DNA of 64,000 bases from Sphingomonas hankookensis (GCF_028551275.1 NZ_CP117025.1:124001-188000), one strand, 5' to 3'; numbered from the stretch's first letter, positions 33,485-43,027 are shown. Notes: generated by a model not told the origin, from the sequence alone. Made by a program: numbers and translations.

Positions 33485-34119
33485 GCCATCTGTCCGCCTT
33501 CGACGCCGCCTTCGCCCGTTGCCCGCTGGTCGCGATCCTGCGCGGGGTACAGCCGCATGAGGTGGAGGCGATCGGCGACGCGCTGATCGACGCCGGCTTC
33601 ACCATCGTCGAGGTACCGCTCAACTCGCCCGATCCGTATGAGAGCATCACCCGCCTGTCGAAGAAACTGGAGGGCTATGCCGTGGTCGGCGCCGGCACGG
33701 TGCTGCGCGTCGAACAGGTGGAGCAGGTCGAGGCGGCAGGCGGCACGCTGATCATCGCGCCCAACGCCAACACGGCGGTGATTTCGGCGGCAGCGGAGCG
33801 CGGGCTGGTCGCCATGCCCGGCATCGCCACCCCGACCGAGGCGTTCGCGGCGCTGGACGCCGGGGCCGCGGCGCTGAAACTGTTCCCGGCCGAAGCCGCC
33901 AGCCCGGCGGTGATGAAGGCGATGCGCGCCGTCCTGCCCCGCGACGTGCGGATGCTGCCGGTCGGCGGCGTCGTGCCATCGGTGCTGGAGGATTGGCACA
34001 AGGCCGGTGCGGCCGGGTACGGCCTGGGGTCCGCGCTGTACGTGCCAGGGATGGACGCGGCGACGGTCGGCGAGCGCGCGCGGGCGTTCGTCGCGGCGTG
34101 GACTGCGCTGGAGCGGTAG
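33481..34119 (+). CDS. dgoA: 2-dehydro-3-deoxy-6-phosphogalactonate aldolase
   Basis: 212 residues. PLVAILRGVQPHEVEAIGDALIDAGFTIVEVPLNSP carries the class I KDPG/KDPGal aldolase N-terminus with the catalytic Glu; AALKLFPAEAASP holds the Schiff-base Lys; MLPVGGV is the phosphate loop. It splits KDPGal to pyruvate and glyceraldehyde-3-phosphate. It ends the SSS-dgoK-dgoA operon. Galactose dehydrogenase and galactonate dehydratase, needed for a full pathway, are not in the window. Confidence 0.93.
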   Translation: MSHLSAFDAAFARCPLVAILRGVQPHEVEAIGDALIDAGFTIVEVPLNSPDPYESITRLSKKLEGYAVVGAGTVLRVEQVEQVEAAGGTLIIAPNANTAVISAAAERGLVAMPGIATPTEAFAALDAGAAALKLFPAEAASPAVMKAMRAVLPRDVRMLPVGGVVPSVLEDWHKAGAAGYGLGSALYVPGMDAATVGERARAFVAAWTALER

Positions 34120-34251
34120 GCGGGGTTCGGCACGCCGGCGCAGGCCGGGGTACGGGGAATGATTGCTCGAGCGCACGAGGTTCGCCGCAGGCTTCGGCCG
34201 AGCGGTAAGCCATAGCCGCCGATGTCGCGAATTCAGCCGAACCGGCAGCGT

Positions 34252-34281
34252 GTATGGATTCCCGCCTTCGCGGGAATGACG
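34252..34281. repeat. Family A' half element
   Basis: GTATGGATTCCCGCCTTCGC followed by GGGAATGACG, a single half of the unit seen at 28260. It lies in the 387-bp gene-free gap 34120-34506, which otherwise holds only another repeat. Confidence 0.8.
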
Positions 34282-34330
34282 GAGTTGGTAAGGGCGGTTC
34301 GAGCCGACAATCCTGGCCCACCAGCTCGAC

Positions 34331-34416
34331 CGTACCCCCGCGCAGGCGGGGGTCTAGAGCCAGGCACGGCAAGAGTTGCGCGCTTGACCCTGGATCCCCG
34401 CCTGCGCGGGGATACG
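34331..34416. repeat. Family A palindromic element (inverted pair)
   Basis: CGTACCCCCGCGCAGGCGGG to CCTGCGCGGGGATACG with a spacer of about 30 bp, upstream of the membrane-protein gene. Confidence 0.85.
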
Positions 34417-34506
34417 GCACGCGGGAAAGGGTCCCGGCTCCATCAGAGGGGATCGAACGGTTTCCGGCCCCGGCAACCGAACGCGGCGTAACGAGTTTGC
34501 AGGGGC

Positions 34507-35301
34507 ATGCCGACCCGAGCCCTTCGAACCAGCGACGCATCGCCGCTTGCCCGCGCCCTTCCTATTATCTGCGCCGTCTCGCAGCTGCTGACCCCGCTCC
34601 TGCCGGGGATCGGCATCGGGCGGAGCATCGGTGAGCAGTCGAACATGGTGCGAACGCTGGTGACGCCCGCCGGTTGGGCGTTCGCCATCTGGGGCGCGCT
34701 CTATACCGGCACGATCGTATTCGCGGTGTATCAGGCGTTGCCGAAGCAGCGCGGCAACCCGTTGCTCGCGCGGTTGCGGATGCCGGCGGCGGGTGCGTTT
34801 CTCGGCAATGCGCTATGGGCGGCCTATACACAGCTATTCGGGCTGAGCTTTCCGTCGGCGATCATCATCCTGTTCACGCTCCTCTGCCTGATCGCGACGC
34901 TGAGGACCTTTTCGGGCTGGCCGCACGGCTTTTCCGCCGGGGAGCGCTGGTGCGCCGCGCTGCCGCTGACCGCGCTGACCAGCTGGCTGACGGTCGCGTC
35001 GATCGTCAACATCGCCGCGACGCTGCGCTTTCACGGGGTCGATGCCGGGGCCGCCGCGCCGCTGGTGTCGGCGCTGTTGCTGGTGGTGGCCGGCGCGATC
35101 GCGGCGGCGGCGCTGATCGCGACGCGCGGCTGCCCGCCCTATGCGCTGGTATTCCTGTGGGCGCTGGCGGCGATCTGGGCGGCGGGCGGACAGGCGGCGA
35201 CGCTGGTCGCGCTCGCGGTGCTTGCCGCCGCGCTGCTGGTGGTCGTGGGGACGCTCACCGGGCTGTCGCGCGGTGGCGTGCGGCACTGGCTGGGGCGGTA
35301 G
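34507..35301 (+). CDS. Multi-helix membrane protein, TspO/tryptophan-rich-sensory-like
   Basis: 264 residues with about eight membrane helices. LVTPAGWAFAIWGALYTGTIVFAVYQALP is the typical second-helix motif (PAGWAFAIWG) of a family of TspO-like or heliorhodopsin-unrelated seven-to-eight-helix proteins of unknown role. The start at the first Met is uncertain, because no clear ribosome site is visible. It is convergent with nadA. No partner gene suggests a function. Confidence 0.7.
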   Translation: MPTRALRTSDASPLARALPIICAVSQLLTPLLPGIGIGRSIGEQSNMVRTLVTPAGWAFAIWGALYTGTIVFAVYQALPKQRGNPLLARLRMPAAGAFLGNALWAAYTQLFGLSFPSAIIILFTLLCLIATLRTFSGWPHGFSAGERWCAALPLTALTSWLTVASIVNIAATLRFHGVDAGAAAPLVSALLLVVAGAIAAAALIATRGCPPYALVFLWALAAIWAAGGQAATLVALAVLAAALLVVVGTLTGLSRGGVRHWLGR

Positions 35302-35329
35302 GGCAGACCGCGCGTCGTAGGAGAAGAAC

Positions 35330-35358
35330 CGGGACCCCGGCGCAAGGCCGGGGTGACG
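35330..35358. repeat. Family C half element
   Basis: CGGGACCCCGGCGCAAGGCC followed by GGGGTGACG, one half only, between convergent genes; it may serve as a terminator hairpin. Confidence 0.75.
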
Positions 35359-35370
35359 TGGGGTTTTGGG

Positions 35371-36369
35371 TCAGCTTGCGCGTAGCGGTCCCAGGTCGCC
35401 CAGCCCGACCGTGCCGCTGGCCATCGCCAGCATCCGGTCGAGCGACACCTTCGCCTTCACCCGCAGCCCTTCCTCGATCTCGATCCGCGGCGACAGGTCG
35501 CGGAGCGCAATATAGAGCTTTTCCAGCGTGTTGAGCGCCATGTACGGACAGATATTGCAGTTGCAGTTGCCGTCCGCGCCGGGCGCGCCGATGAAGTTCT
35601 TGTTCGGCAGCGCCTTTTCCATCTGGTGGATGATGTGCGGCTCGGTCGCGACGATCAGCGTGTCGCCGGGGAATTCGCTGGCATAGGACAGGATGCCGCT
35701 GGTCGACCCAACATAATCAGCATGGTCGAGGATGATCGCCGGACATTCGGGATGCGCCGCGACCGGGGCGTTCGGGTGTTGCGCCTTGAGCTTCAGCAGC
35801 TCGGTCTCGCTGAACGCCTCGTGCACGATGCACACACCCGGCCAGAGCAGCATGTCGCGGCCGGTCTTGCGCATCAGATAGCCGCCGAGATTGCGGTCGG
35901 GACCGAAGATCACCTTCTGGTCGGCGGGCAGCTGCGACAGGATCTTCTCGGCGGAGGACGAGGTGACGATGATGTCGCTGAGCGCCTTCACCTCGGTCGA
36001 GCAGTTGATGTAGGTCAGCGCGATGTGATCGGGATGCTGCGCGCGAAACGCGGCGAACTGTTCGGGCGGACAGCTGTCCTCCAGCGAACAGCCGGCATCC
36101 ATGTCGGGCAGGATCACCGTCTTGTCGGGCGACAGGATCTTCGCGGTTTCCGCCATGAAGCGCACGCCGCAGAACGCGATGACATCGGCATCGGTCGCCG
36201 CCGCCTTGCGGCTGAGGTCGAGGCTGTCGCCGACGAAGTCCGCCAGGTCCTGAATCTCGGGCTTCTGGTAATAATGGCCGAGGATGACGGCGTTGCGCTC
36301 ACGGCGCAGCCGGTCGATTTCGGCCAGCAGGTCGGTGCCGGTGGGCAATTCGGTGCGCGCGTTCATCAT
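35371..36369 (-). CDS. nadA: Quinolinate synthase A
   Basis: 332 residues. [28 protein letters not shown] is the NadA N-terminus; [15 protein letters not shown] holds the first Fe-S cysteine, HPEC the second region and [11 protein letters not shown] the third, so the [4Fe-4S] ligands are present. It condenses iminoaspartate with DHAP to form quinolinate for NAD synthesis. Two Met codons stand at the start (36369 and 36366). nadB and nadC are not adjacent. Confidence 0.96.
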   Translation of the reverse strand: MMNARTELPTGTDLLAEIDRLRRERNAVILGHYYQKPEIQDLADFVGDSLDLSRKAAATDADVIAFCGVRFMAETAKILSPDKTVILPDMDAGCSLEDSCPPEQFAAFRAQHPDHIALTYINCSTEVKALSDIIVTSSSAEKILSQLPADQKVIFGPDRNLGGYLMRKTGRDMLLWPGVCIVHEAFSETELLKLKAQHPNAPVAAHPECPAIILDHADYVGSTSGILSYASEFPGDTLIVATEPHIIHQMEKALPNKNFIGAPGADGNCNCNICPYMALNTLEKLYIALRDLSPRIEIEEGLRVKAKVSLDRMLAMASGTVGLGDLGPLRAS

Positions 36370-36440
36370 CGTCTCCCTGTGACCGAGCCCCTAGGTCGGT
36401 CGCGGTTCGTCTGCAAGCCGGGTGTCGTGATCCCGATCGC

Positions 36441-36527
36441 CGTACCCCCGCGCAGGCGGGAGTCCAGGGTCACCGTCGCCGACCTTGGTTTTTTGCGGCT
36501 CTGGATCCCCGCCTGCGCGAGGATAGG
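36441..36527. repeat. Family A palindromic element (inverted pair)
   Basis: CGTACCCCCGCGCAGGCGGG and partner CCCCGCCTGCGCGAGGATAG, the second half with one arm mismatch, between nadA and the DUF4230 gene. Confidence 0.83.
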
Positions 36528-36546
36528 GTCGCGGTCGACCGGCTTG

Positions 36547-37263
36547 TCATCGTCGGTTACCCAGCACCTCGGCGGGCGGTGCGGACACGTCCCAGCGTTC
36601 GCCGTCCCGCCGGCCTCGCTCCGCCGGGAAGGTGACGACCACCCGCACATCGCCCTCGCCCGCCGCCGCCAGCGGCGCGGCGAGGAGGCGGGCGAGGTTG
36701 GCGCGCGCCAGTTCGCGGGCCTGTGCCAGCCGCTCGGGGCTGCGCGCCTCGCGTTCGGCGCGGGTCTGCGCCACCGCCGACACGCGCTGTGCCAGTGCCG
36801 CCGCCGCCTCACGCGAGACGTAGAGGCCGCTGGTCTGGACCAACGTCCGCCCGGCTTCGTCGATATTCGGTTTGGCGACGGTCACGTCGGGGGCGTCGAC
36901 CACCAGCGTCCGCGTGTCCGCCGACCAGCTGAGTGCGCCCTCCCCAATGCTCCCCAGATCGACGAAGTAATCGACCGAATAGGGCATTTTCACCACCTGG
37001 TCGCTGCGCAGCCAGCCGAAGCCGCGCACGTCGCTGGCTGTTGCCTGCAACGTGCCCGACAGCGAGGCGACCTTGAGCGCACTCGCCCCCGACAGCCGCG
37101 CGGTGATGATCCGCGTCACCGCCTGTCCGCTATCGGGTTCGGTAGTGACGGTGTATTTTTCCTCATAGTGGCGCCACAGCGTCCAGCCGCCGAATGCGAG
37201 CGCGATCAGCAGGACGACCGCCACGCCCAGGCGGATCGCCTGCGGCCTTACATGCGCTGCCAT
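36547..37263 (-). CDS. DUF4230 family membrane-anchored protein
   Basis: 238 residues. One N-terminal helix (LGVAVVLLIALAFGGWTLW) anchors the protein; the periplasmic part has the DUF4230 pattern of repeated strands (ALKVASLSGTLQATASDVRGFGWLRSDQVVKMPYSVDYFVDLG). A helical Arg/Ala-rich segment follows. The function is unknown. The start codon lies inside the last 16 nt of the upstream MBL-fold gene, so the pair is translated together. Confidence 0.82.
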   Translation of the reverse strand: MAAHVRPQAIRLGVAVVLLIALAFGGWTLWRHYEEKYTVTTEPDSGQAVTRIITARLSGASALKVASLSGTLQATASDVRGFGWLRSDQVVKMPYSVDYFVDLGSIGEGALSWSADTRTLVVDAPDVTVAKPNIDEAGRTLVQTSGLYVSREAAAALAQRVSAVAQTRAEREARSPERLAQARELARANLARLLAAPLAAAGEGDVRVVVTFPAERGRRDGERWDVSAPPAEVLGNRR

Positions 37264-38105
37264 GTCGCGCCCTCCCGCCGGACGATACCGCGCCGTTCCA
37301 TGTCGATCAGATGCGCCAGCACCGAGCGTTCGGCCGCGCCCAGCAATTTGGGGTGCAGCCCGACATACATGACCGCGACCATTGCAGGAATGTCGTGGGT
37401 CCCACGTTCGATCGCGCGGGCGATCTGCCCCTCGCGCTGCTTGCGGTGGCCGAGCATCCCGCGCACCAGCCGGCGGGGATTGTCGACCTGATCGCCGTGC
37501 GCGGGATAATAGACCCGGTCCTCGCGGCCCAGCAGCTTGTCGAGACTGGCCATGTAATCGCCCATGTCGCCATCGGGCGGCGAGACGATGGTGGTCGACC
37601 AGCCCATGACATGATCGCCGCTGAACAATGCGCCGCTTTCGGGCAGCGCGAAGGCGAGGTGGTTCGACGTGTGCCCCGGCGTCGCGACCGCGACCAATGT
37701 CCAGCCGTCGCCCGCCACCGCCTCGCCGTCGGCCAGCACCCGGTCGGGGCGATAGTCGATATCGAACGCGGCATCGGCGCGGGGGCCTTCGTCGTCCATC
37801 GTCAGCGGCGCGCAACCGATGATCGGCGCGCCGGTCCGCTCGGCCAGCGGCTTCGCCGCGGGGCTATGGTCGCGGTGGGTGTGGGTGCACAGGATCGCCG
37901 CAACCTTCCGGTCGCCGACCGCCGCCAGCAGCGCGTCCAGGTGCACGTCGTCGACCGGCCCCGGATCGATGATCGCGACCGCACCGCTGCCGCCGACGAC
38001 GAAGCTCTGCGTACCGGTGTGGGTATAGGGGGATGCGTTGCGCGCCAGCACGCGCGTCACCAGCGGTTCGAGCGGCTGGGGGATACCGGGGGGAGATTCG
38101 GCCAT
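37248..38105 (-). CDS. MBL-fold metallohydrolase (LACTB2/glyoxalase-II-like)
   Basis: 285 residues. ILCTHTHRDHSPAAKPLAE is the zinc-binding HxHxDH motif; TPGHTSNHLAF gives the next His, SGDHVMGW the bridging Asp, and YPAHGD the last His. A C-terminal helical domain with GQIARAIERGTHDIPAMVAVMY resembles the LACTB2/RNase-like branch. The substrate is not determined. No export signal is visible. It overlaps the DUF4230 gene by 16 nt. Confidence 0.88.
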   Translation of the reverse strand: MAESPPGIPQPLEPLVTRVLARNASPYTHTGTQSFVVGGSGAVAIIDPGPVDDVHLDALLAAVGDRKVAAILCTHTHRDHSPAAKPLAERTGAPIIGCAPLTMDDEGPRADAAFDIDYRPDRVLADGEAVAGDGWTLVAVATPGHTSNHLAFALPESGALFSGDHVMGWSTTIVSPPDGDMGDYMASLDKLLGREDRVYYPAHGDQVDNPRRLVRGMLGHRKQREGQIARAIERGTHDIPAMVAVMYVGLHPKLLGAAERSVLAHLIDMERRGIVRREGATWQRM

Positions 38106-38217
38106 TGATCGTCAGATGGCGGCGGCACGCGCCCGATGCAAGGCAACGGGCCGGCCGGCAGAGGCGCCGACCGGCCCTGCCACGAACGAACGGGGCAGAA
38201 CGTCCGTGGATCCGGTA

Positions 38218-39888
38218 TCAGTCGGCGTGATCGATCTGCGACTGGAGCTCGCGGATGCTCTCGTCGATCCCCTCCAGCGCACTGGTGCGGGCGATGGCGG
38301 GCATGTCCTTGTTCGCGACGATCGAGGCGCGTGCCGAGCGGAGGCCGGCGAGTGCCGAGCGCATCCCCTGCCGAGCATAGACCTGCCCCTGCGCGGCCTG
38401 CAGCCGTCCCAGCTCCGCCCGTTCCGCACCCAGCGCGGCCAGCCGCTGGCCTTCGCGGGCACGCAGCATCCCCTGTTCGGTGATGGCGCGGATACGGTCG
38501 GAACAGATGACCGTGACCTGCTTGCCGCCTTCGGTGCGGGTCACGCTGGTCTGGCTGCCCGGACCGCAATTTTCGTTGACGATATTGACCTCGGGCACGG
38601 TGTTGACCGTCTGGCGCAGCAGCTTGCCGTTGCCGTCGAAGGTCTGCACGACGATCTTGCGCACGTCGCCCTCGCCCTGGCGCACCAGGCGGGTGGTCTG
38701 GCCGTTATGCGTCGTGGTGAAGCTCGCCGGCATCGCCGGACGGGCCGGGGTCGCGGGCTGCGCCGGCAGGGCGGTGGTCGCCGCGATCGCCCGCACCGCC
38801 GGTTGCGGCATCGGCGCGGGTGCGGCCGGTTCGGCCGGGATCACCGGCAGGGTCGCGGCCTGGGCCGGCACGATCGCTGCGACCGGGGCGAGCACGTCCG
38901 CCGCCTTCGCCTCGACGCTGGCGATATCGACGCCGGTCGCGGTTTCGACCTTCGAACGGATTTTCTCGGCGGCTTCCGTCCCCGATGCGGTCAGGCCGAG
39001 GCCGATCACCGCCAGCGTCAGCGTGGCACCACCGGCGATGCGGCGGGTGGCGGGCGACATCACCCGGTGCTTCGACAACATGATGAGTCTCCCTTTCAGT
39101 TCGTTGACGCTGTGCAGGTGGCAGGCGGCGGACAGCCCCTGGCCATGCGCGGATTTGACGATGGCGGTGGCATAGGCGTGGCGGACGCCCGGCGTGGCAC
39201 GGGCGAGCACCATCGCGTCGCACGCCATTTCCTGATCCGCCCGGAACGCCCGGAACGCGCGCCACGCGACCGGATTGAACCAGTGGCAGCCGAGCACGAT
39301 CAGCGCGACCCAGTTCGCCAGCAGGTCGCCGCGGGCATGGTGGCCCAGCTCATGCGCCAGCGCCAAGGCCTGCTCCCGCTCGTCATAGCGTTCGCGGAAA
39401 TCGACCGGCATCGCGACGTAGCGATGGACCACGCCGAAGGCGAGCGGCCCGGCGGCATGGCGCGTCTCGATCATCTTGACGTGGCCGTTCGCTAGCCCCT
39501 TCGCCCGGCCCGACGCCAGCACCTTCGCGCAGAAGCGCTGATGCTGCACGATATGCCACGCGACGAACGCGACCGCGCCCAGCAGCCACAGCGCGACGAC
39601 CAGCAGCGGCACATCGGCCATGCCCCAGCCCTGCGGCAGCGCCGGCACCTCGGCCACCGGCACGCCCAGCATGATGATGCCGGGATCGGTCGCCGCACCG
39701 ATCGGGTGGAACTCCACCGGACGCCAGCTTTCGGGAATGGGGGGCAGGATCATGCGCAGCGCGGGCAGCGCCCACAGCGCATAGGCCGCCTGCGGACCGA
39801 AGCGCCGCGCGACGGGGCCGCGCAACATCAGCACCAGCAGCATCAGCAGCGTCGTCGCCGCGATCGTCTCTACCGCCCATCCGATCAT
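38218..39888 (-). CDS. BlaR1/MecR1-like M56 family metalloprotease
   Basis: 556 residues. Membrane helices at about 1-25, 35-50 and 95-115 surround the cytoplasmic zinc protease domain with ALAHELGHHARGD (HExxH-type HELGH), followed by WFNPVAW, AFRADQEMACDAMVL and a fourth membrane helix near 285. The C-terminal ~250 residues are periplasmic: Ala/Pro-rich, then a helical Arg/Glu-rich stretch, with no penicillin-binding motif. It probably senses envelope stress and cleaves the adjacent BlaI-like repressor, whose gene overlaps it by 4 nt. The signal is unknown because the classical beta-lactam sensor domain is missing. Confidence 0.88.
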   Translation of the reverse strand: MIGWAVETIAATTLLMLLVLMLRGPVARRFGPQAAYALWALPALRMILPPIPESWRPVEFHPIGAATDPGIIMLGVPVAEVPALPQGWGMADVPLLVVALWLLGAVAFVAWHIVQHQRFCAKVLASGRAKGLANGHVKMIETRHAAGPLAFGVVHRYVAMPVDFRERYDEREQALALAHELGHHARGDLLANWVALIVLGCHWFNPVAWRAFRAFRADQEMACDAMVLARATPGVRHAYATAIVKSAHGQGLSAACHLHSVNELKGRLIMLSKHRVMSPATRRIAGGATLTLAVIGLGLTASGTEAAEKIRSKVETATGVDIASVEAKAADVLAPVAAIVPAQAATLPVIPAEPAAPAPMPQPAVRAIAATTALPAQPATPARPAMPASFTTTHNGQTTRLVRQGEGDVRKIVVQTFDGNGKLLRQTVNTVPEVNIVNENCGPGSQTSVTRTEGGKQVTVICSDRIRAITEQGMLRAREGQRLAALGAERAELGRLQAAQGQVYARQGMRSALAGLRSARASIVANKDMPAIARTSALEGIDESIRELQSQIDHAD

Positions 39889-40259
39889 TGTTTCAGCGCC
39901 TTTAACAGAGCCTCGATCTCGTCGATTTCACGCGCGCTCAGCTGGTCGCGTTCGGCCAGATGCGCGACCAGCGGCGTCAGGCTGCCGCCGAACAGCTTGT
40001 CGATGAACCGTTGCGATTCACCCGCGACATATTCCTCGCGCGCGACCAGCGGCCGGTAGCGATAGCGCCGCCCGTCCTCCTCCGCACCGACCACGTCCTT
40101 GGCCAGCAACCGCCCCAGCAGCGTCTTGACGGTGTTCGCGGTCCAGCCGCGCGACGGGGCGACGCGTTCCACCACCTCCTGCGCGGTGAGCGGGTTCTGG
40201 TCCCAGAGCACTTCCATCACGGCATGCTCGGCATCGCTGATTCGTTCGGCCATGAACAA
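39885..40259 (-). CDS. BlaI/MecI/CopY-family repressor
   Basis: 124 residues. ISDAEHAVMEVLWDQNPLTAQEVVERVAPSRGWTANTVKTLLGRLLAKDVVGAEEDGRRYRYRPLV is the complete BlaI winged helix; the C-terminal helices (FIDKLFGGSLTPLVAHLAE) form the dimer domain. It overlaps the M56 protease gene by 4 nt (ATGA), a standard two-gene signalling unit. A second Met two codons in is a possible start. Inverted repeats just upstream suggest self-regulation. Confidence 0.92.
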   Translation of the reverse strand: MFMAERISDAEHAVMEVLWDQNPLTAQEVVERVAPSRGWTANTVKTLLGRLLAKDVVGAEEDGRRYRYRPLVAREEYVAGESQRFIDKLFGGSLTPLVAHLAERDQLSAREIDEIEALLKALKQ

Positions 40260-40277
40260 TGACTACACCCGTGGTCG

Positions 40278-40295
40278 TTACGTTTACAAGCGTAA
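40278..40295. promoter_or_regulatory. Candidate BlaI-type operator
   Basis: Inverted repeat TTACG-TTTACAAG-CGTAA, 19-36 nt upstream of the repressor start. The related words TACACCCG occur nearby twice (40264 and 40332). BlaI/CopY sites typically contain TACA/TGTA cores, which fits. Confidence 0.45.
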
Positions 40296-40397
40296 TCTTT
40301 GCGGACGCCGCCGCCCTGTCGGGATCGTTTACACCCGCCATCCCGGTAACGATGTCGTTAACCAGAAAATCGGCGCAAAACCCGCAACGCGGGAAAT

Positions 40398-40412
40398 TGG
40401 CACAGCCTCTGC
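40398..40412 (+). promoter_or_regulatory. Candidate sigma-54 promoter
   Basis: TTGGCAC-N5-CTGC with GG and GC exactly 10 nt apart, the -24/-12 spacing of sigma-54 promoters. It reads toward lgt. A 12-bp perfect hairpin (GGGCGGACCGGC / GCCGGTCCGCCC, 40450-40489) lies downstream, in the presumed leader. Confidence 0.4.
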
Positions 40413-40429
40413 AAGGAATGGGATACCCG

Positions 40430-40558
40430 ATGCGTTCGCGCTTCAATTCGGGCGGACCGGCTGCCTTCCCCCCATGCGCCGGTCCGCCCACCCCGGGTTC
40501 CCCTGATCCGCCAACCCGGATATTACGCACCGACCACAGCCGGAGCGTACCCCCTTGA
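40430..40558 (+). CDS. Possible 42-residue leader ORF before lgt
   Basis: ATG with only a weak upstream purine stretch. The product [19 protein letters not shown]... is Pro/Gly-rich with one Cys and no known motif. The interesting point is that its TGA overlaps the TTG start of lgt, which would allow translational coupling. A strong 12-bp hairpin lies inside the frame. This could equally be non-coding leader RNA. Confidence 0.25.
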   Translation: MRSRFNSGGPAAFPPCAGPPTPGSPDPPTRILRTDHSRSVPP

Positions 40559-41454
40559 TCCTATCCACCCTCGCCGCGGCCACCGGCGATGTCGGCATGG
40601 CCGCCGGCCATATCCGCTATGCCGATCTCGGCCTCGATCCGGTCGCGCTGAACCTCGGCTTCTTCCAGCTGAAATGGTATTCGCTGGCCTATATCACCGG
40701 CATTCTCGGCGGCTGGTGGTATCTGCTCAAGCTGCTCGACCAGCCGGGCGCGCCGATGGCGCGGCGCCATGCCGACGACTTCGTGTTCTATGCGACGCTC
40801 GGCATCATTCTGGGCGGGCGGCTGGGCTATGCGATCTTCTACGCGCCCGAAATGTTCACCGACCCGATCAAGATCCTGCGGCTGTGGGACGGCGGCATGT
40901 CGTTCCATGGCGGCATGGTCGGGTTGATCCTCGGCATCTGGTGGCTGGCGCGCAAGCACGGGCTGCGCGCGCTCAGGGTCGCGGACTATGTCACCTGCGT
41001 CGCGCCGATCGGCCAGTTCCTCGGCCGCATCGCCAATTTCGTGAATGGCGAGCTGTGGGGCAAGCCCAGCGACGCGCCTTGGGCAGTCGTGTTTCCGCGC
41101 ACCGTACCCGGCGGCCTCGACCCGGCACGCCACCCCAGCCAGCTCTATGAGGCGCTGGGCGAAGGGCTGATCCTGTTCCTGATCCTCGCCTTCTTCTTCT
41201 GGCGCACCGATGCGCGCTACAAGCCCGGCTTCCTGCTCGGCACCGGCATGGCCGGGTTCGGCGTCGCGCGCTTCATTATCGAATTCTGGCGCGAGCCCGA
41301 TGCGCAGCTGGTGGAATTTGCGCAGGCGACGGGGCTACATATGGGCCAGTGGCTGACGCTGCCGATGATCGCGATCGGCATCTACCTGATGGTCACGTCG
41401 AAGCGGCGCCGGGTGCGGGTGGAGCCGATCGCGGGGTCGGAGAGCGTGGCTTGA
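40555..41454 (+). CDS. lgt: Prolipoprotein diacylglyceryl transferase
   Basis: 299 residues from TTG, with GGAG about 12 nt upstream. [45 protein letters not shown] (catalytic His region), [17 protein letters not shown] (Lgt signature) and [12 protein letters not shown] are all present, with seven membrane helices. It adds diacylglycerol to the lipobox Cys of lipoproteins. It is first in a tight cluster with a MidA-like methyltransferase, a GNAT protein and pgeF, each overlapping by 4 nt. Confidence 0.95.
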   Translation: MILSTLAAATGDVGMAAGHIRYADLGLDPVALNLGFFQLKWYSLAYITGILGGWWYLLKLLDQPGAPMARRHADDFVFYATLGIILGGRLGYAIFYAPEMFTDPIKILRLWDGGMSFHGGMVGLILGIWWLARKHGLRALRVADYVTCVAPIGQFLGRIANFVNGELWGKPSDAPWAVVFPRTVPGGLDPARHPSQLYEALGEGLILFLILAFFFWRTDARYKPGFLLGTGMAGFGVARFIIEFWREPDAQLVEFAQATGLHMGQWLTLPMIAIGIYLMVTSKRRRVRVEPIAGSESVA

Positions 41455-42521
41455 CCGAACCCGTCGTCACCGCCGCCGACCCCGCGCTCCCCGAACGGCT
41501 CGCCCGCGCGATCACGCTGGCCGGGCCGATCAGCCTCGCCCAGTTCATGGGTGCGGCCAACGCGCATTATTACGCGACGCGCGATCCGCTGGGCGCCAAC
41601 GGCGACTTCACCACCGCGCCGGAAATCAGCCAGATGTTCGGCGAGCTGATCGGCCTGGGGCTGGCCGACAGCTGGGACCGGGCCGGTCGTCCGGCGTCAC
41701 GCTATGTCGAATTCGGCCCCGGTCGCGGCACGCTCGCCGCCGATGCGCTGCGCTCCATGGCGTCGGCGGGGTGTACGCCGCCGGTCCATCTGATCGAAAC
41801 CAGCCCGACGCTGCGCGACGAACAGGCAAAGCGCGTGCCGCAGGCCGAATGGGCGGTCGATACGGTCGGCCTGCCCGAGGATGGCGCGCTGCTGGTCGTC
41901 GCCAACGAATTCTTCGATGCGCTCCCCATCCGCCAGCTGGTCAAGACGGCGGACGGCTGGCGCGAGCGATTGGTCGCGTGCCAGGACACGTTGTTCCTTC
42001 CGGTCATGGGGCAGCGCGGGTTCGATCCGATCATTCCCTACCAGTTCCGCGACGCGGCCGTGGGATCGGTGCTGGAAACCGCGCCGGCCGCCGTGGCGAT
42101 AATGCGCCAGTTGGCCAAGCGGATCGTCGCGCAGGGCGGCTGCGCGATCGTCATCGACTATGGCTATGCCGGCCCGGCGCTGGGGGATACGTTGCAGGCG
42201 GTGCGCGGGCACGGCTTCGTCAACCCCTATGACGATCCGGGCGAGCAGGACCTGACCGCGCATGTCGATTTCGGGACGCTGATCGAGGCCGCGCGTGCCG
42301 AAGACGCGGTCGCCTTTGGCCCGGTCGATCAGGGTGCGTTGTTGAAGGCGCTGGGCATCGACGCCCGCACGCAGGCGCTGGCCGCCCGCAGTCCCGAGCG
42401 CGCCGACCAACTGCGCGCCGATCGCGACCGGCTGGTGGAGGAGGAACAGATGGGCACGCTGTTCAAGGCGATTGCGATCACCTCGCCCGGCTGGCCGGTG
42501 CCGGCGGGGTTCGCGGCATGA
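41451..42521 (+). CDS. SAM-dependent methyltransferase, MidA/NDUFAF7-like
   Basis: 356 residues from TTG that overlaps the lgt stop by 4 nt. [43 protein letters not shown] is the family N-terminus; [17 protein letters not shown] is SAM motif [17 protein letters not shown] and [20 protein letters not shown] are later conserved blocks. The eukaryotic homologue methylates an Arg of a complex I subunit; the bacterial target is unknown. It is commonly linked with lgt and pgeF in alphaproteobacteria. Confidence 0.9.
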   Translation: MTEPVVTAADPALPERLARAITLAGPISLAQFMGAANAHYYATRDPLGANGDFTTAPEISQMFGELIGLGLADSWDRAGRPASRYVEFGPGRGTLAADALRSMASAGCTPPVHLIETSPTLRDEQAKRVPQAEWAVDTVGLPEDGALLVVANEFFDALPIRQLVKTADGWRERLVACQDTLFLPVMGQRGFDPIIPYQFRDAAVGSVLETAPAAVAIMRQLAKRIVAQGGCAIVIDYGYAGPALGDTLQAVRGHGFVNPYDDPGEQDLTAHVDFGTLIEAARAEDAVAFGPVDQGALLKALGIDARTQALAARSPERADQLRADRDRLVEEEQMGTLFKAIAITSPGWPVPAGFAA

Positions 42522-43027
42522 CACCGACCCTGCGCGACGCGACGGTCGCCGATGCCGGACTGCTGGTGACGATCGGGACCGAGACGTTCACCGACACCTT
42601 CGGCCATCTCTATCATCCCGACGACCTTGCCGCCTTCCTCGCCAAGTTCACGGTGGCGGCATGGGAGGAGGAATTGTCCGACCCGCGCTTCCATGTCGTG
42701 CTGGCGATGGCGGGGGACGACGCGGTCGGCTATGCCAAGCTCGGTCCGCCGTCGCTGCCGTTCGAACCGACCGGAAAGCCGATCGAACTGCGCCAATTCT
42801 ATCTGCGTAGGCAAGCGCAAGGCACCGGCCTCGCCGCGACGCTGATGGAGCATATGCTGGCCAAGGCGCGCGCGACCGGCGCCGACGAGCTGTTCCTGTC
42901 GGTGTTCATCGACAACCATCGCGCGCGGCGCTTCTACGAACGCTATGGGTTCGAACGGGTCGGTACCTACGCCTTCATGGTCGGCAACCACCGGGACGAG
43001 GATGACGTTATGCGGGTGGCGCTATGA
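42518..43027 (+). CDS. GNAT-family N-acetyltransferase
   Basis: 169 residues. ATVADAGLLVTIGTETFTDTFGHLY opens the fold; ELRQFYLRRQAQGTGLAATLMEHMLAKA contains the acetyl-CoA loop (Q/RxxGxG/A, here QAQGTGLA); FIDNHRARRFYERYGFERVG ends the domain. The acceptor is unknown. It overlaps the methyltransferase by 4 nt and pgeF by 4 nt. Confidence 0.9.
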   Translation: MTPTLRDATVADAGLLVTIGTETFTDTFGHLYHPDDLAAFLAKFTVAAWEEELSDPRFHVVLAMAGDDAVGYAKLGPPSLPFEPTGKPIELRQFYLRRQAQGTGLAATLMEHMLAKARATGADELFLSVFIDNHRARRFYERYGFERVGTYAFMVGNHRDEDDVMRVAL

